Of a stretch of DNA of 64,000 bases, positions 10,801-18,696 are shown in pieces. Source of the DNA: Xenorhabdus anantnagensis (GTDB lineage Bacteria; Pseudomonadota; Gammaproteobacteria; Enterobacterales; Enterobacteriaceae); NCBI RefSeq assembly GCF_028598555.1, contig NZ_JAQRFN010000017.1:25198-89197 (forward strand). Direction: 5' to 3'. The position numbers and the translations under genes are program-made. A model generated the notes under the pieces. That model ran no database searches. It was given only the letters and a program-made list of their open reading frames with translations, and was not told the DNA's origin. Numbering within the stretch: the first letter of the stretch is position 1; every line of letters starts with the position of its first letter.

Positions 10801-13800
10801 GATTTCACCGGCCGTATTGGTCACCGCTAGCTGGCTGCCCTGTATGGTCAGTTGCTGATTGGCCTGTAACTGGCCGTGCGTGTTATCGAGCACCGAAGCC
10901 AGTTTTAGTATGGCATTTTCAGTGGCGAACAGTTGCCCTTTGGCATTGTGCAGGGTGTCCGCCGTGGCAAGGACATGTTTACCCTCTATCCCTTTATCCT
11001 GCTGTTGTGTCTCCTGATTGTGGATGGCCTGAGCGCTCAGTTCGGTATCACCCCCACTGCGGATTAAACCGGCTGTATTATCCATGTGGTGATTGACCTG
11101 CGCTTTCAAATTGCCCAGCGCCAGTATCTGCCCCTGAGTATTCAGAAGAGCATCGGCATCAATATGCAGCCCCGATTCGCTCAGGATCTTACCTTGTTGA
11201 CGGTTATCCAGTTGTTTGGCGGTGAGTGTGGCCGACTTACCATGCAAGGTGCCGCGCTGGTTTTTCAGATCCCCGCTCTTCACCTTAAGCTCAGCCTGAC
11301 TGTCAATCACGCCATCGGTGTTATCGAGGGTCTGCCCCTGCGTATCGACAGATAAATTCTGACGGGCAGTGATCCGTCCGGACTGGTTATCCAGCCTTTG
11401 GCCTGTCAAAGCAAACCGGGTCTGCGCGGCCAATAATCCCAGCCGGTTATGGATATTATCTGCCGTGATAGTCAGGCTGCCTAATGAGGCCACGACCCCG
11501 CTTTCATTATCCAGCGCCCCGGTATTCAGGATCATGGCCTGTTTGCTGGTGATCCCGTGATGATCACCACTGTTGCGGTTCATTAAGGATTTTGCATTAA
11601 GTGTCAGTTTGCCGCCACTTTGTAACAACCCCTGATCATTATTCAGCATATCCACACGCAATTGGGTGTCTTTTCCCCCCAGGAGCTGACCGTGCTGGTT
11701 AAGGAGCGTGTTTCCGCTCATATTCAGCCCGCCATGGCTTTCAATATGGCCGGACTGGTTATTCAGATCCGCGACCGTCAGGCGCAAAGCCCCCTGGCTG
11801 AACACCCCGCCGTTCTGGTCACTGTCCCGGTTATCCAGCTGCTGACCGTGGGTATCGATGGTCAGGTTTTGGCCGCTGTGTATCGATCCGTAGCGGTTCA
11901 GTAATTCACCGGTTCGTAACGTCATCTGCCGTTCTGCGGCGATAGAACCTGCGGTATTATTCAGTTGCTGCTGGTGCGTATTGATATCCGCCGTACCCGC
12001 ACGGATTTGGCCTTTTTCGTTGTTGATCGCCTGCGCCGTCAGTTGCAGGTTATGCTGACCGGCAATTTTCCCTTCAATATTAGTGAGCTGCCCGGTGGTC
12101 AGGGTGATATCCCCGTTCGACGCCGCTATCTTCCCCTGCCGGTTATCGATGTCGTCAGCCATCACGGTCATCCCGGCTGAGGCAACTAACTGGCCTTGCT
12201 GGTTGTTCAACCGGTTTTTTACGGTGACCTGAAGCTGGCCGTCTTCGGCTGCAATGAGTTGGCCCGCCCGGTTATTCAGCGCTGCGGCATTGACCTGCAC
12301 CGGGCCATTGGCAGACATCGTGCCGCTGCCATTATCCAGTTCCTGCTGAACAGCCAGCGTCATGGCACCGGTGCCCCGTTGGGTCATCGTCCCTGAACGG
12401 TGATCCAGTGACTGAATATGGGCCGTGATGTATTGCGCCGACGTCTCGCTGTTCACCAGATGGTAATCCCCCCCAGCCAGTTTCAGTGTACCGTCAGAAA
12501 TCAGGCGGCCGGCGTTGCCCTGAAAGTGGGCCGTGTCAATGGCCATCACGCCGGTGCCGGCATGGATCAGTCTGCCGTTATCATTCGTCATGTGCTGCGC
12601 CTTCAACGTCAAATCCTGCCCACGGGATTCAATGATCCCGGCGGTATTGTCAATCCCGGCCGTATGATCCAATATGAACGACTGCGACCCGGTCTGGGTG
12701 ATTTTACCCTGCTGGTTGTTCAATATCTGGCTGCGAAGGGTCAGCGTTTCCGCCCGCAACCGGCCACGCGTGTTATCAATCCGTTCCGGTGCCGATAACG
12801 TAAGATGTTGACGGGCGCTGACGTGGGCATCCTGTAAATGTAACTGCGTGCCAGATGTCAGGGTCAGATCGCCGGCCTCCGTTTGACTGCCCGCCAGTGA
12901 AAGATCTTTTGCGTTCACCGATAACCGGTCATGGGCCAGATTCTGCCCGTGAAGCCGGGCTTCCTCCGTGGTTTTTAGGGTCAGGTTACCATGCCGGGTC
13001 AGCCTGAGCGCGTTATCCATACCGGCCGCCAGGGTACTGCCCTGATGGCTATACAGTGACGCGCTTTGGCTTTCAAGGTGGCGCCCCGCCAGTATGCGCC
13101 CCTGGTTGTCGAGGTGCCTGCGGGTGGTGATAGTCATGTCCTGCCCGGCGGTAATGTCTCCCTCATTCATCAGGTTACCCTGATCAGGCAGGCTCACATC
13201 ACCGGCTGCCCTTATCACGCCGCGGTTGGTCAGTTGCCCACGGCTGTGAAGCACCAGATTGCCCGATTGGGCGGGTTCACCGTCGTGGTCAATGCCTGCC
13301 GCCAATACCGCATTTTTGGCGTTGTCCAGTGACGCACTGGTGATATCAAGGTGATGGCCGGCCTGTAGGTTGCCTTGATTGACAAGGTGATCATGGATGT
13401 TGATTGACAGATCCCAGCCCGCGATCATGTTCCCCTGATTATCCAGTTTGCTCTGATCCTGGACGGTCATCGTGTCCGACGCAGTGATTAGCCCCAGGTT
13501 GGTCAGCTCACCCGGGCTATGGAGCGTCAGGTCTCCCGGTTGGGACAAACGGCCTTCTTTATCGACACCCGCGGCCAATACCCCGTTTTCCTGATTGGAT
13601 AAGGCCGCACTGTGGATATTAAGGTGACGGCCTGCCAACATTTTGCCCGGGTTAGCCAGATGCCCGGGTGTTTTAAGCCGGATATCGCGCCCGGTACTCA
13701 TCTCCCCCGTATTTTCCAGATCCGCCTGATTGTCGATAGCAATATCATCCGACGCCACCATCACGCCCAGATTAACGAGCTGACCGCGACTGTTGAGGGT

Positions 13801-16800
13801 CAGATTACCCGGCTGAGTCGGTTTGCCATGAGCGTCAGCCCCTGCCGCCAGTTCCCCTTTTTTCTGGTTTTCTAATGTCGCACTGTGGATATCTAAGTGG
13901 TGGCCGGCCAGCACCCTGCCCTGATTGATCAGGTTGCCCGGGGTGTTGAGCTTGATATCACGACCTGCACTTATCTCTCCCTGATTTTTCAACTCGGCCT
14001 GATTCTGGATGTCGATATCATCCGATGCGGTCATCACGCCCTGATTGACCAGTTGACCACGACTGTCAATGATAAGATTGCCTGGCCGGGTCAATTTGCC
14101 CTGATCATCCGTACCGGCTGCCAGCACCCCGTTCTGATAACTGACTAACGCGGCACTGTGGATATTAAGGTGACGGCCTGCCAGGACTTTTCCGGCATTA
14201 TCGACAGCATCACGGGCTTTTAACGTGATGTCGCCACCGGCGGTGATATCGCCTGAGTGACTGAAAGTGCTTTCATTCTCAATATGGATATGATCTGACG
14301 CGGTGATAATACCCCGGTTGTCCAGTTTGCCCTGCCCCTGGATCTTTAAAGTCCCCGGCTGTGTTTTATCTCTCCCCGCGGCCAGCTGACTTTCTTGCTG
14401 GTTGTCTAAATCAGCACTGTGGATATCGAGATGATGGCCAGCCAGCACCTTGCCCTGATTGGTCAGATGACTCGGCGTGTTGAGCTTGATATCACGCCCA
14501 GAACTGATCTCTCCCTGATTTTTCAACTCGGCCTGATTCTGGATGTCGATATCATCCGATGCGGTCATCATCCCCTGATTGACCAGTTGACCGCGACTGT
14601 TGATGATAAGATTGCCCGGCTGGATCAGGTTGCCGCGATCATCCGTCCCCGCCGCCAACACCCCCTTCTGGTGGCTGACTAATGTGGCACTGTGGATATT
14701 AAGATTGCGTCCGGCCAGGACTTTTCCGGCATTATCGAGAACATCACGGGCTTTTAGCGTAATATCACCACCGGCGGTGATATCCCCTGAGTGATTAAAC
14801 GCGCCTTCATGCTCAATATGGACAGACTCGGAAGCGGTGATAATACCCTGGTTGTCCAGTTTGCCCTGCCCCTGGATCTTCAACGTCCCCGGCTGCGTTT
14901 TACCTCTCCCTGCGGCCAGCTTACCCGCTGTCTGGTTGTCTAAATCGGCACTGTGGATATCAAGGAGATGGCCGGCCAATACTTTGCCCTGATTGGTCAG
15001 CGTGCCCGGGGTAGTGATCCGGATATCATGGCCTGCGCTTATCTCCCCCGGGTTCTCCAGCGCGGCCTGATTATCGAGGGTGATATCATCCGACGCGGTC
15101 ATTATCCCCTGATTGACCAGCCTGCCGCGACTGTTGAGGATAAGATTGCCCGGCCGGATCAGGTTGCCGCGATCATCCGTCCCCGCCGCTAACACCGCGT
15201 TCTGACGGCTGACGAACGCGGCACTGTCGATATTAAGATGACGGCCTGCCCGCATTTTCCCTGTATTATCAAGATCATCACGGGCTTTGAGCGTGATATC
15301 GCCACCGGAAGTGATATCGCCGGAGTGATTAAACGCGCCTTCATGCTCAATATGGACAGACTCGGACGCGGTGATAATGCCTTGGTTGTCCAGTTTCCCC
15401 TGGCTCTGGATCTTCAGGTTGCCCGGCTGCGTTTTATCCCTGCCCGCGGCCAGCTTACCCGCTGTCTGGTTGTCTACATCAGCACTGTGGATATCGAGGT
15501 CATGGCCAGCCAATACCTTGCCCTGATTGGTCAGCGTACCCGGGGTGGTGATCTTAATATCACGATCAGCGCTTATCTCCCCCCAGTTCTCCAGCGCGGC
15601 CTGATTCTCAATGGTGACATCATCCGACGCCGTTATCACCCCCTGATTGACCAGCCTGCCGCGACTGTTGAGGATAAGATTGCCCGGCCGGGTCAGGTTG
15701 CCCTGATCATCCGTGCCGGCCGCCAGTATCCCGTTCTGACCACTTTCTAACGCCGCACTGTGGATATCAAGATGGCGGCCTGCCCGCATTTTCCCGTGAT
15801 TATCGAGGTGATCCCGCGCTTTTATCGTGATATCGTCACCGGCGGTGATATCCCCTGAGTGACTGAAAGCGCCTTCATGCTGAATATGGACAGACTCGGT
15901 GGCGGTGATGATGCCGTGGTTATCCAGTTTACCCTGGCTCTGGATCTTCAGCTTGCCCGGCGGCGTTTTATCTACCCCCGCAGCCAGTACGCCGTTCTGG
16001 CCACTTTCTAAAGAGGCACTGTGGATATCGAGGTTGTGGCCGGCCAGCACCTTGCCCTGATTCGTCAGTTTGCCGGGCGTGGTGATCCTGATATGGCGGT
16101 CAGCGTTTATCTCGCCCTGATTATCCAGCGTCGCCGGTTCTTCGATAACAATATCTTCCGTGGCGGTCATCCTCCCCTGATTAACCAGCTGACCCCGGCT
16201 GTTGAGCGTCAGTTTGCCCGGCTGGGTTTTATTCGTTCCCGCAGACAGTAATCCATTCTGACCGCTAATTAAGGCTGCACTCTGGATAGCGAGATGGTAA
16301 CCGGCCAACATTTTGCCCTGGTTGGTCAGCGCGCCCGGGGTTTTTATCGTCATCACTTTTCCGGCGCTGATATCGCCGGTGTTAGTTAACGCCGCGTTAT
16401 TCTGAATGTCGATAGTGTCTGACGCGGTTACAATACCGTGATTATCCAGTTTCCCCTGGATATCCAGCGTCAGGTTACCCGGCTGGGTTAATTTACCCTC
16501 TTTATCCGCGCCGGCGGCCAGAACAGGGTGTGGCTGGCGATCAGCGAGCCGTTGAACAGTGTTATGGCTGGCCAACGACGCACTGTGGATAGCAAGGTGA
16601 CGACCGGCCAGCATCCGTCCCTGATTATCCAGGTGATCGCGGGTGTTGACGGCAATATTCTGACCCGCCGTGATATCCCCCTGATTGATGAAATTCCCCT
16701 GGTTCTCAACCTTCACTTCAGCAGACGCGTCTATCGTCCCGCTGTTAGTAAGATGACCGCCACTGTTGAGTTTCAGGCTGCCCGGTTTATGACTGCCTGC

Positions 16801-18150
16801 CGACAGCCGCCCCTGGTTCGTTAAATCGCCCTGATTATCAACAGTCAGGTTATCCGACGCCGCTATCGTGCCCTTATTACTGAGGAAACCCCGATTCTTA
16901 ATAGTCAGGTTGCCGGATTGAGTTTGCTGACCGCTTTTATCGACACCGGCAATCAATTTGCCTTTTTCACCACTGCCGAAAGCAGCGCTGTCAATCGCCA
17001 GATGACGCCCTGCCAGTACCCGCCCCGGGTTTTCAATCTCATGGCGCGTGTTAAGCGTAATATCCTGACCCGCCGTGATATCCCCCTGATTCGCCAGCGC
17101 CCCCTGACTCCTGATAACCACCTCCGCGGATGCCGTTATCGCCCCGCTGTTCGTCAGTTTGCCCTGGCCATCCAGTGTCAGATTGCCGGCCTGCGCCCCT
17201 AACTGCCCGGCATTGCGTACCCCAACCCCCTGTTCGGTGCCGACCAGCTTAATTTTGTTGGCATACATGCCACCTACCGCCGCCACATCCAGACTGAATG
17301 TGGGCTTATTCTTCTGACTGTCAGACAGAACGTCTGTCACATTGCCCTGGGCATCCACTCGGTTGCGCCCGGTTGTCACGATTAAATGGCTGGCGTGGAG
17401 TTTGGCGTTAATATTAACGGCACGACCAATCAAACGCGTATAATCACTGCCGGTATCATTCAACCCCTTCCCTTCCACACGGATGAGTCCCTGATGCGTC
17501 TCATCCACTTCAAACCCTTTCAGGCGCCCGCCTTCCAGTAAGGTCTTACCCGCCGCCAACGTGGTCTGGCTGGCATTGATAAAACCACAACCCTGACAGG
17601 TAATGCCTGCCGGGTTAGCAATAATGACGTCCGCCCGTTGACCGGCGACTTCAATAAACCCATTCAGTTGGCTGGGGTTGCGGCTGTTCACTTCATTGAG
17701 GATGATCTTCGCTTCACCCTGGGCTAACCACGGATTCGCAGTAATGAGGCCACCCAGTTCGGTTTTGGTATTGATGCCGCTGTTATTAAGGATCGCCCCC
17801 CGCTGCGCCACATCAAACTGGCTGTACTGGTTACGGGAAACCCCATCCCCATTCGGCGTCTGGATATTGATTTGGGGGATACCGTTGGCGGTAGAAATGA
17901 CCGAAGGCTGCTGCGTACCAGGCGCATTAGTGTCCGCCACAATGCCGGCCTGTGCACTCAGGCTGACCAGCCCCAGCGCCAGTGAGACCCCGAACACCAA
18001 GGGCGTTAAGGCCACACGGGTTGCCGATAATGAAGGCACCGATATGCGATCCCGTGCCTGTCCGGCCGTGTGGCTGCTGACCAACTCAGACACCACCATC
18101 AGCATCTGACGGGTTTTATTAAAAATCACGCGGTAGCAATGTTTATTCAT
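4450..18150 (-). CDS. cdiA: CdiA, contact-dependent growth inhibition effector
   Basis: A single intact 4566-codon frame. Parts in order: extended signal peptide (ESPR-like MNKHCYRVIFNKTRQ) with cleavage after AQA near residue 68; TPS transport domain (NPAGITCQGCGF near 185) used by CdiB; a long FHA-1 beta-helix of ~89-aa LxNQGxIxAxxDI repeats (residues ~320-1750) containing an exact 534-bp super-repeat; further filament repeats; a Cys-containing periplasmic (YP-like) segment near 2680; a heptapeptide repeat at ~2910-2985; FHA-2 at ~3200-3720; pretoxin ending AKNAVESN, a variant of VENN. The ~340-residue C-terminus is the variable toxin. Its last ~130 residues (from SISGAHKQDAFLES, with YPGLIEYSYQLP and a TTYDSRILSDDKVLKMS segment) resemble the CdiA C-terminal tRNase family. 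The start overlaps the cdiC stop. Exported by CdiB, it delivers the toxin to touching bacteria. Confidence 0.93.
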   Translation of the reverse strand: MNKHCYRVIFNKTRQMLMVVSELVSSHTAGQARDRISVPSLSATRVALTPLVFGVSLALGLVSLSAQAGIVADTNAPGTQQPSVISTANGIPQINIQTPNGDGVSRNQYSQFDVAQRGAILNNSGINTKTELGGLITANPWLAQGEAKIILNEVNSRNPSQLNGFIEVAGQRADVIIANPAGITCQGCGFINASQTTLAAGKTLLEGGRLKGFEVDETHQGLIRVEGKGLNDTGSDYTRLIGRAVNINAKLHASHLIVTTGRNRVDAQGNVTDVLSDSQKNKPTFSLDVAAVGGMYANKIKLVGTEQGVGVRNAGQLGAQAGNLTLDGQGKLTNSGAITASAEVVIRSQGALANQGDITAGQDITLNTRHEIENPGRVLAGRHLAIDSAAFGSGEKGKLIAGVDKSGQQTQSGNLTIKNRGFLSNKGTIAASDNLTVDNQGDLTNQGRLSAGSHKPGSLKLNSGGHLTNSGTIDASAEVKVENQGNFINQGDITAGQNIAVNTRDHLDNQGRMLAGRHLAIHSASLASHNTVQRLADRQPHPVLAAGADKEGKLTQPGNLTLDIQGKLDNHGIVTASDTIDIQNNAALTNTGDISAGKVMTIKTPGALTNQGKMLAGYHLAIQSAALISGQNGLLSAGTNKTQPGKLTLNSRGQLVNQGRMTATEDIVIEEPATLDNQGEINADRHIRITTPGKLTNQGKVLAGHNLDIHSASLESGQNGVLAAGVDKTPPGKLKIQSQGKLDNHGIITATESVHIQHEGAFSHSGDITAGDDITIKARDHLDNHGKMRAGRHLDIHSAALESGQNGILAAGTDDQGNLTRPGNLILNSRGRLVNQGVITASDDVTIENQAALENWGEISADRDIKITTPGTLTNQGKVLAGHDLDIHSADVDNQTAGKLAAGRDKTQPGNLKIQSQGKLDNQGIITASESVHIEHEGAFNHSGDITSGGDITLKARDDLDNTGKMRAGRHLNIDSAAFVSRQNAVLAAGTDDRGNLIRPGNLILNSRGRLVNQGIMTASDDITLDNQAALENPGEISAGHDIRITTPGTLTNQGKVLAGHLLDIHSADLDNQTAGKLAAGRGKTQPGTLKIQGQGKLDNQGIITASESVHIEHEGAFNHSGDITAGGDITLKARDVLDNAGKVLAGRNLNIHSATLVSHQKGVLAAGTDDRGNLIQPGNLIINSRGQLVNQGMMTASDDIDIQNQAELKNQGEISSGRDIKLNTPSHLTNQGKVLAGHHLDIHSADLDNQQESQLAAGRDKTQPGTLKIQGQGKLDNRGIITASDHIHIENESTFSHSGDITAGGDITLKARDAVDNAGKVLAGRHLNIHSAALVSYQNGVLAAGTDDQGKLTRPGNLIIDSRGQLVNQGVMTASDDIDIQNQAELKNQGEISAGRDIKLNTPGNLINQGRVLAGHHLDIHSATLENQKKGELAAGADAHGKPTQPGNLTLNSRGQLVNLGVMVASDDIAIDNQADLENTGEMSTGRDIRLKTPGHLANPGKMLAGRHLNIHSAALSNQENGVLAAGVDKEGRLSQPGDLTLHSPGELTNLGLITASDTMTVQDQSKLDNQGNMIAGWDLSINIHDHLVNQGNLQAGHHLDITSASLDNAKNAVLAAGIDHDGEPAQSGNLVLHSRGQLTNRGVIRAAGDVSLPDQGNLMNEGDITAGQDMTITTRRHLDNQGRILAGRHLESQSASLYSHQGSTLAAGMDNALRLTRHGNLTLKTTEEARLHGQNLAHDRLSVNAKDLSLAGSQTEAGDLTLTSGTQLHLQDAHVSARQHLTLSAPERIDNTRGRLRAETLTLRSQILNNQQGKITQTGSQSFILDHTAGIDNTAGIIESRGQDLTLKAQHMTNDNGRLIHAGTGVMAIDTAHFQGNAGRLISDGTLKLAGGDYHLVNSETSAQYITAHIQSLDHRSGTMTQRGTGAMTLAVQQELDNGSGTMSANGPVQVNAAALNNRAGQLIAAEDGQLQVTVKNRLNNQQGQLVASAGMTVMADDIDNRQGKIAASNGDITLTTGQLTNIEGKIAGQHNLQLTAQAINNEKGQIRAGTADINTHQQQLNNTAGSIAAERQMTLRTGELLNRYGSIHSGQNLTIDTHGQQLDNRDSDQNGGVFSQGALRLTVADLNNQSGHIESHGGLNMSGNTLLNQHGQLLGGKDTQLRVDMLNNDQGLLQSGGKLTLNAKSLMNRNSGDHHGITSKQAMILNTGALDNESGVVASLGSLTITADNIHNRLGLLAAQTRFALTGQRLDNQSGRITARQNLSVDTQGQTLDNTDGVIDSQAELKVKSGDLKNQRGTLHGKSATLTAKQLDNRQQGKILSESGLHIDADALLNTQGQILALGNLKAQVNHHMDNTAGLIRSGGDTELSAQAIHNQETQQQDKGIEGKHVLATADTLHNAKGQLFATENAILKLASVLDNTHGQLQANQQLTIQGSQLAVTNTAGEINAGKALTVDAGAATGDGKLRSLGDIQLTLLKDFIHTGEIMANGRLRLSIQGNVINNGLISAGTLAGEADNLTNEATGKILADHHQWTVNNTLVNTGLLDGGQTYLRAAELTNQGTGRIYGDHIAIEAGTLNNWGDAETKAKGQSAVIAARQRLDLGVGTLNNQSHSLIYSDGDFAFGGKLDDQYRASGKGNVINNHSAYMEAMGEMRLAADTINNVNDHFETQLERISQTPMEEYQVWGQRYDTKNHRITIDNDEVDHACVDDLGCRDNFQIYRYTRTTEETRVKATDPAKILAGQNLIIDTTTLTNDKSQVAAGGLLTVTGGEINNLDMPSERYITDKGQVENFWRIKKKGRDRQGWGSSHYEPPAQIQTITLTPGTVRSSQGTVTLDGQRPADYQGTVTQITPVRGGKINAGLTETATLSREVALRPGQRLEVIIPPAAVTGQKAAITGGTAETPVIAGEKLTERGKTVTVGERSTVGGKLTGVGEKYTGLDEKITNVGEKSMGVDEKITNVGEKPTGVAERIPHVGEKPLIVRTEVPNYQLPDNSLFKLNLPPENTPPTSAMAAIDNLPLVETDPQFTQLKKWLGTDYMQQQLRWDHNNMHKRLGDGFYEQRLIREQVINMTGKRYLPGHQNDEEQFKALMNAGVRAQHAFNLAPGIALNAEQMAHLTEDMVWLVNATVTLPDGRRQTVLVPQVYVRTQAGSLDGTGALLSGSQVNVQLRGDLLNQGRIIGQDINILAENIRHQGGLLQGNQVDLQARTDMVQRGGAMGASQSLTIGAGNTIDIASTTRGGENQVGNNQFSTTYVDNVAQVYVQGADGKLHLRAGKDIYTSAAQLMSQGQHSEIQLDAGRDIQFGTAKTAQGEHLEWHRDNYLTHTASGETGTDIDSAGQVSLRAGRDVNLRASGITAGKTLQVAAGRDVSVVAGEQQQTHDEYRKVKGSNSWVSSATTTTREQYDRTQAVSSTLSGNTVSIQSGQDTTVQGSNVVGTQDVALQAGQNLTLTTAEETHHQFTQQEEKKSGLMGTGGVGFTIGSSTLKQSNDSDTTLQKGSTVGSSDGQVTLRAGEQVIVHGSDIIASKDIDIEAKEVAVTAAKNSHTELSKTEQKQSGLTLALSGAVGSAVNTAVQTANEAKDTQDSRLQALKGTQSVLSGAQGYQAWQLSQAEAAKADAINQAGGNAEKPTDTIGIQLSYGSQSAKSETRTEQTQSQDSQLNAGRDIRITAKGDKAQADSGNIQIAGSSLKAGRDVTLDAKRDIVLQSAENTQTTRGENSSKGGSVGVGLTAGQGGYGIKFSASVNKGKGHETGDGVTHSETLIDAGNQVSLTSGQDTTLKGAQVSGEKVTADIGRNLHLQSEQDKDNYDAKQENISAGASFTYGSMSGSASVNASRDNIHSQFESVNEQTGIFAGQGGFDIQVGEHTQLDGAVIASHAEKDKNRLETGTLGFSDIENKAEYKSEHQSVGISTGGAVGSQLGSNMVSNMLAGTNKSDSKSSTTHAAVSDGTIVVRDADKQKQAVSDLSRDTDNAANGLSPIFDKEKEQRRLAQAQAIAQIGTQVLDIYSTHEAIKATKTATEKLKDPHTQQALKQQAEAQLRQENEEITAGSIADRAHKIAYDAALKAQGAEVGGGQRQAVTAVVTALQGLAGGDIKAALAGGAAPYLANAVKALTYGGKPYEQLTAEEKATNLVAHAILGGVIAEMKGGSATAGATGAVSGELAASAIASALYPAKNLSELSPDEKEKVSNLSTLAGGIAAGLATNSTAGGVSGAQTAKNAVESNYLHADQIDDFAARAKGCEARGDCKQLVKEMEDLSLRQQQELIAVCASNPAACKEKYGDIPANGLLVRQAIDRVLGEDVPSRMKNDMSSLLAQQIEAEGVVSSTEFAHQLISRYGIDKQQAEILAGAAMAAVTGGMNSKGTKPSSSNAVTDNKGANAAKGQQVNTGNSGTKAPQNQTGKTSERVIPENFTAEVSKHNTQVGLLNKKKTSISGAHKQDAFLESVERLGAKVTNKITDKKYPGLIEYSYQLPSVDRAGKPTGYKKTQSKTTYDSRILSDDKVLKMSTQAAKQSKDYFISNPDKREYSTKVDGYWFRVTKDAKSGEISNAFITMPSRNIP
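9200..9420 (-). repeat. 21-bp tandem repeat encoding heptapeptides in CdiA
   Basis: About nine degenerate heptapeptide units of the form E-K-x-x-x-V-[G/D], for example EKYTGLD, EKITNVG, EKSMGVD, EKITNVG, EKPTGVA, ERIPHVG, EKPLIVR, lie in tandem at CdiA residues ~2910-2985. The DNA shows the period as repeated TTTTTCATCCA and TTCTCACCCACA words. It sits between the periplasmic-type segment and the PNYQLPDNSLFKLN block that starts the next domain. Confidence 0.8.
13885..16250 (-). repeat. exact-period 534-bp super-repeat in the CdiA filament
   Basis: The word GTGGATATC recurs at 13885, 14419, 14953, 15487 and 16021, exactly 534 bp apart, and flanking sequence matches between copies. Each 178-aa unit contains two ~89-aa FHA-1 repeats that differ (LAAGTDD..LNSRGRLVNQG and LAAGRDKTQPG..QGKLDNQG). 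The fixed period without indels indicates recent tandem amplification or ongoing homogenisation. Degenerate units continue on both sides (about 12.9-17.2 kb). Confidence 0.85.
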
Positions 18151-18686
18151 CGCGCAGCCCCTCTTTCAGGTAAGTCGACGGTCAGGGGATAGTTATCCCA
18201 CCATGCGGCGGCCTGTTCACGGCTGACACCGGCGCCGCGAAAACGGATCACCTGCGCCCCGCGCGCTGAACTTTTGTGATAAAGCGCCCGGACACATTGA
18301 TAAGGAAAAATGTCATGTCTGACTAAATCCGCCATCACACGGCTATGGCCAAACGGCGCGACCCAGTCCACAATCCAGATCCGGGCACCCCGGTTCGATG
18401 CCAGATGGCGATTATTCCCGTCATCCGTTGTCAGGTAATGCCGTTCGGTCTCTTCATCAAACCGCGACCAGCTCAGGTAAAACACCGGTTGGCTCCGTTC
18501 ACTGACCAGCACATACTGTTGGGCCTGAATAAAAGGCAGAAGCAGGGTGGCCAGCGAACTTAACGGCGCATCCCGGTGCAGCGGGGAGTGCATCCACAGC
18601 CAGGTTGCGGCGCCCAGCATCGCTGTGTCATTGTCGTGTCCGCCAAGGATCAGGGGGGCCCGCACATCATAATCACCGATTAACAT
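18147..18686 (-). CDS. cdiC: CdiC, toxin-activating lysine acyltransferase-like protein
   Basis: A 179-aa protein of the HlyC/RTX-activating acyltransferase family: length and the sequence around VFYLSWSRFDEE and WIVDWVAPFGHSRVMADLVR fit, and the His in FGHS is the expected catalytic region. In class II CDI loci (cdiBCAI) the acyltransferase acyl-modifies CdiA in the cytosol before export. It lies between cdiB (11-bp gap) and cdiA (ATGA overlap), with a strong ribosome site GAGGAGGCAGCA before the ATG. The frame is intact. Confidence 0.85.
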   Translation of the reverse strand: MLIGDYDVRAPLILGGHDNDTAMLGAATWLWMHSPLHRDAPLSSLATLLLPFIQAQQYVLVSERSQPVFYLSWSRFDEETERHYLTTDDGNNRHLASNRGARIWIVDWVAPFGHSRVMADLVRHDIFPYQCVRALYHKSSARGAQVIRFRGAGVSREQAAAWWDNYPLTVDLPERGAAR

Positions 18687-18696
18687 TGCTGCCTCC

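Noticed and set aside
13600..17200. CRISPR-like or satellite repeats
   Set aside because: The repeats are coding, in frame, and correspond to FHA-1 beta-helix units of CdiA; there are no short direct repeats with unique spacers.
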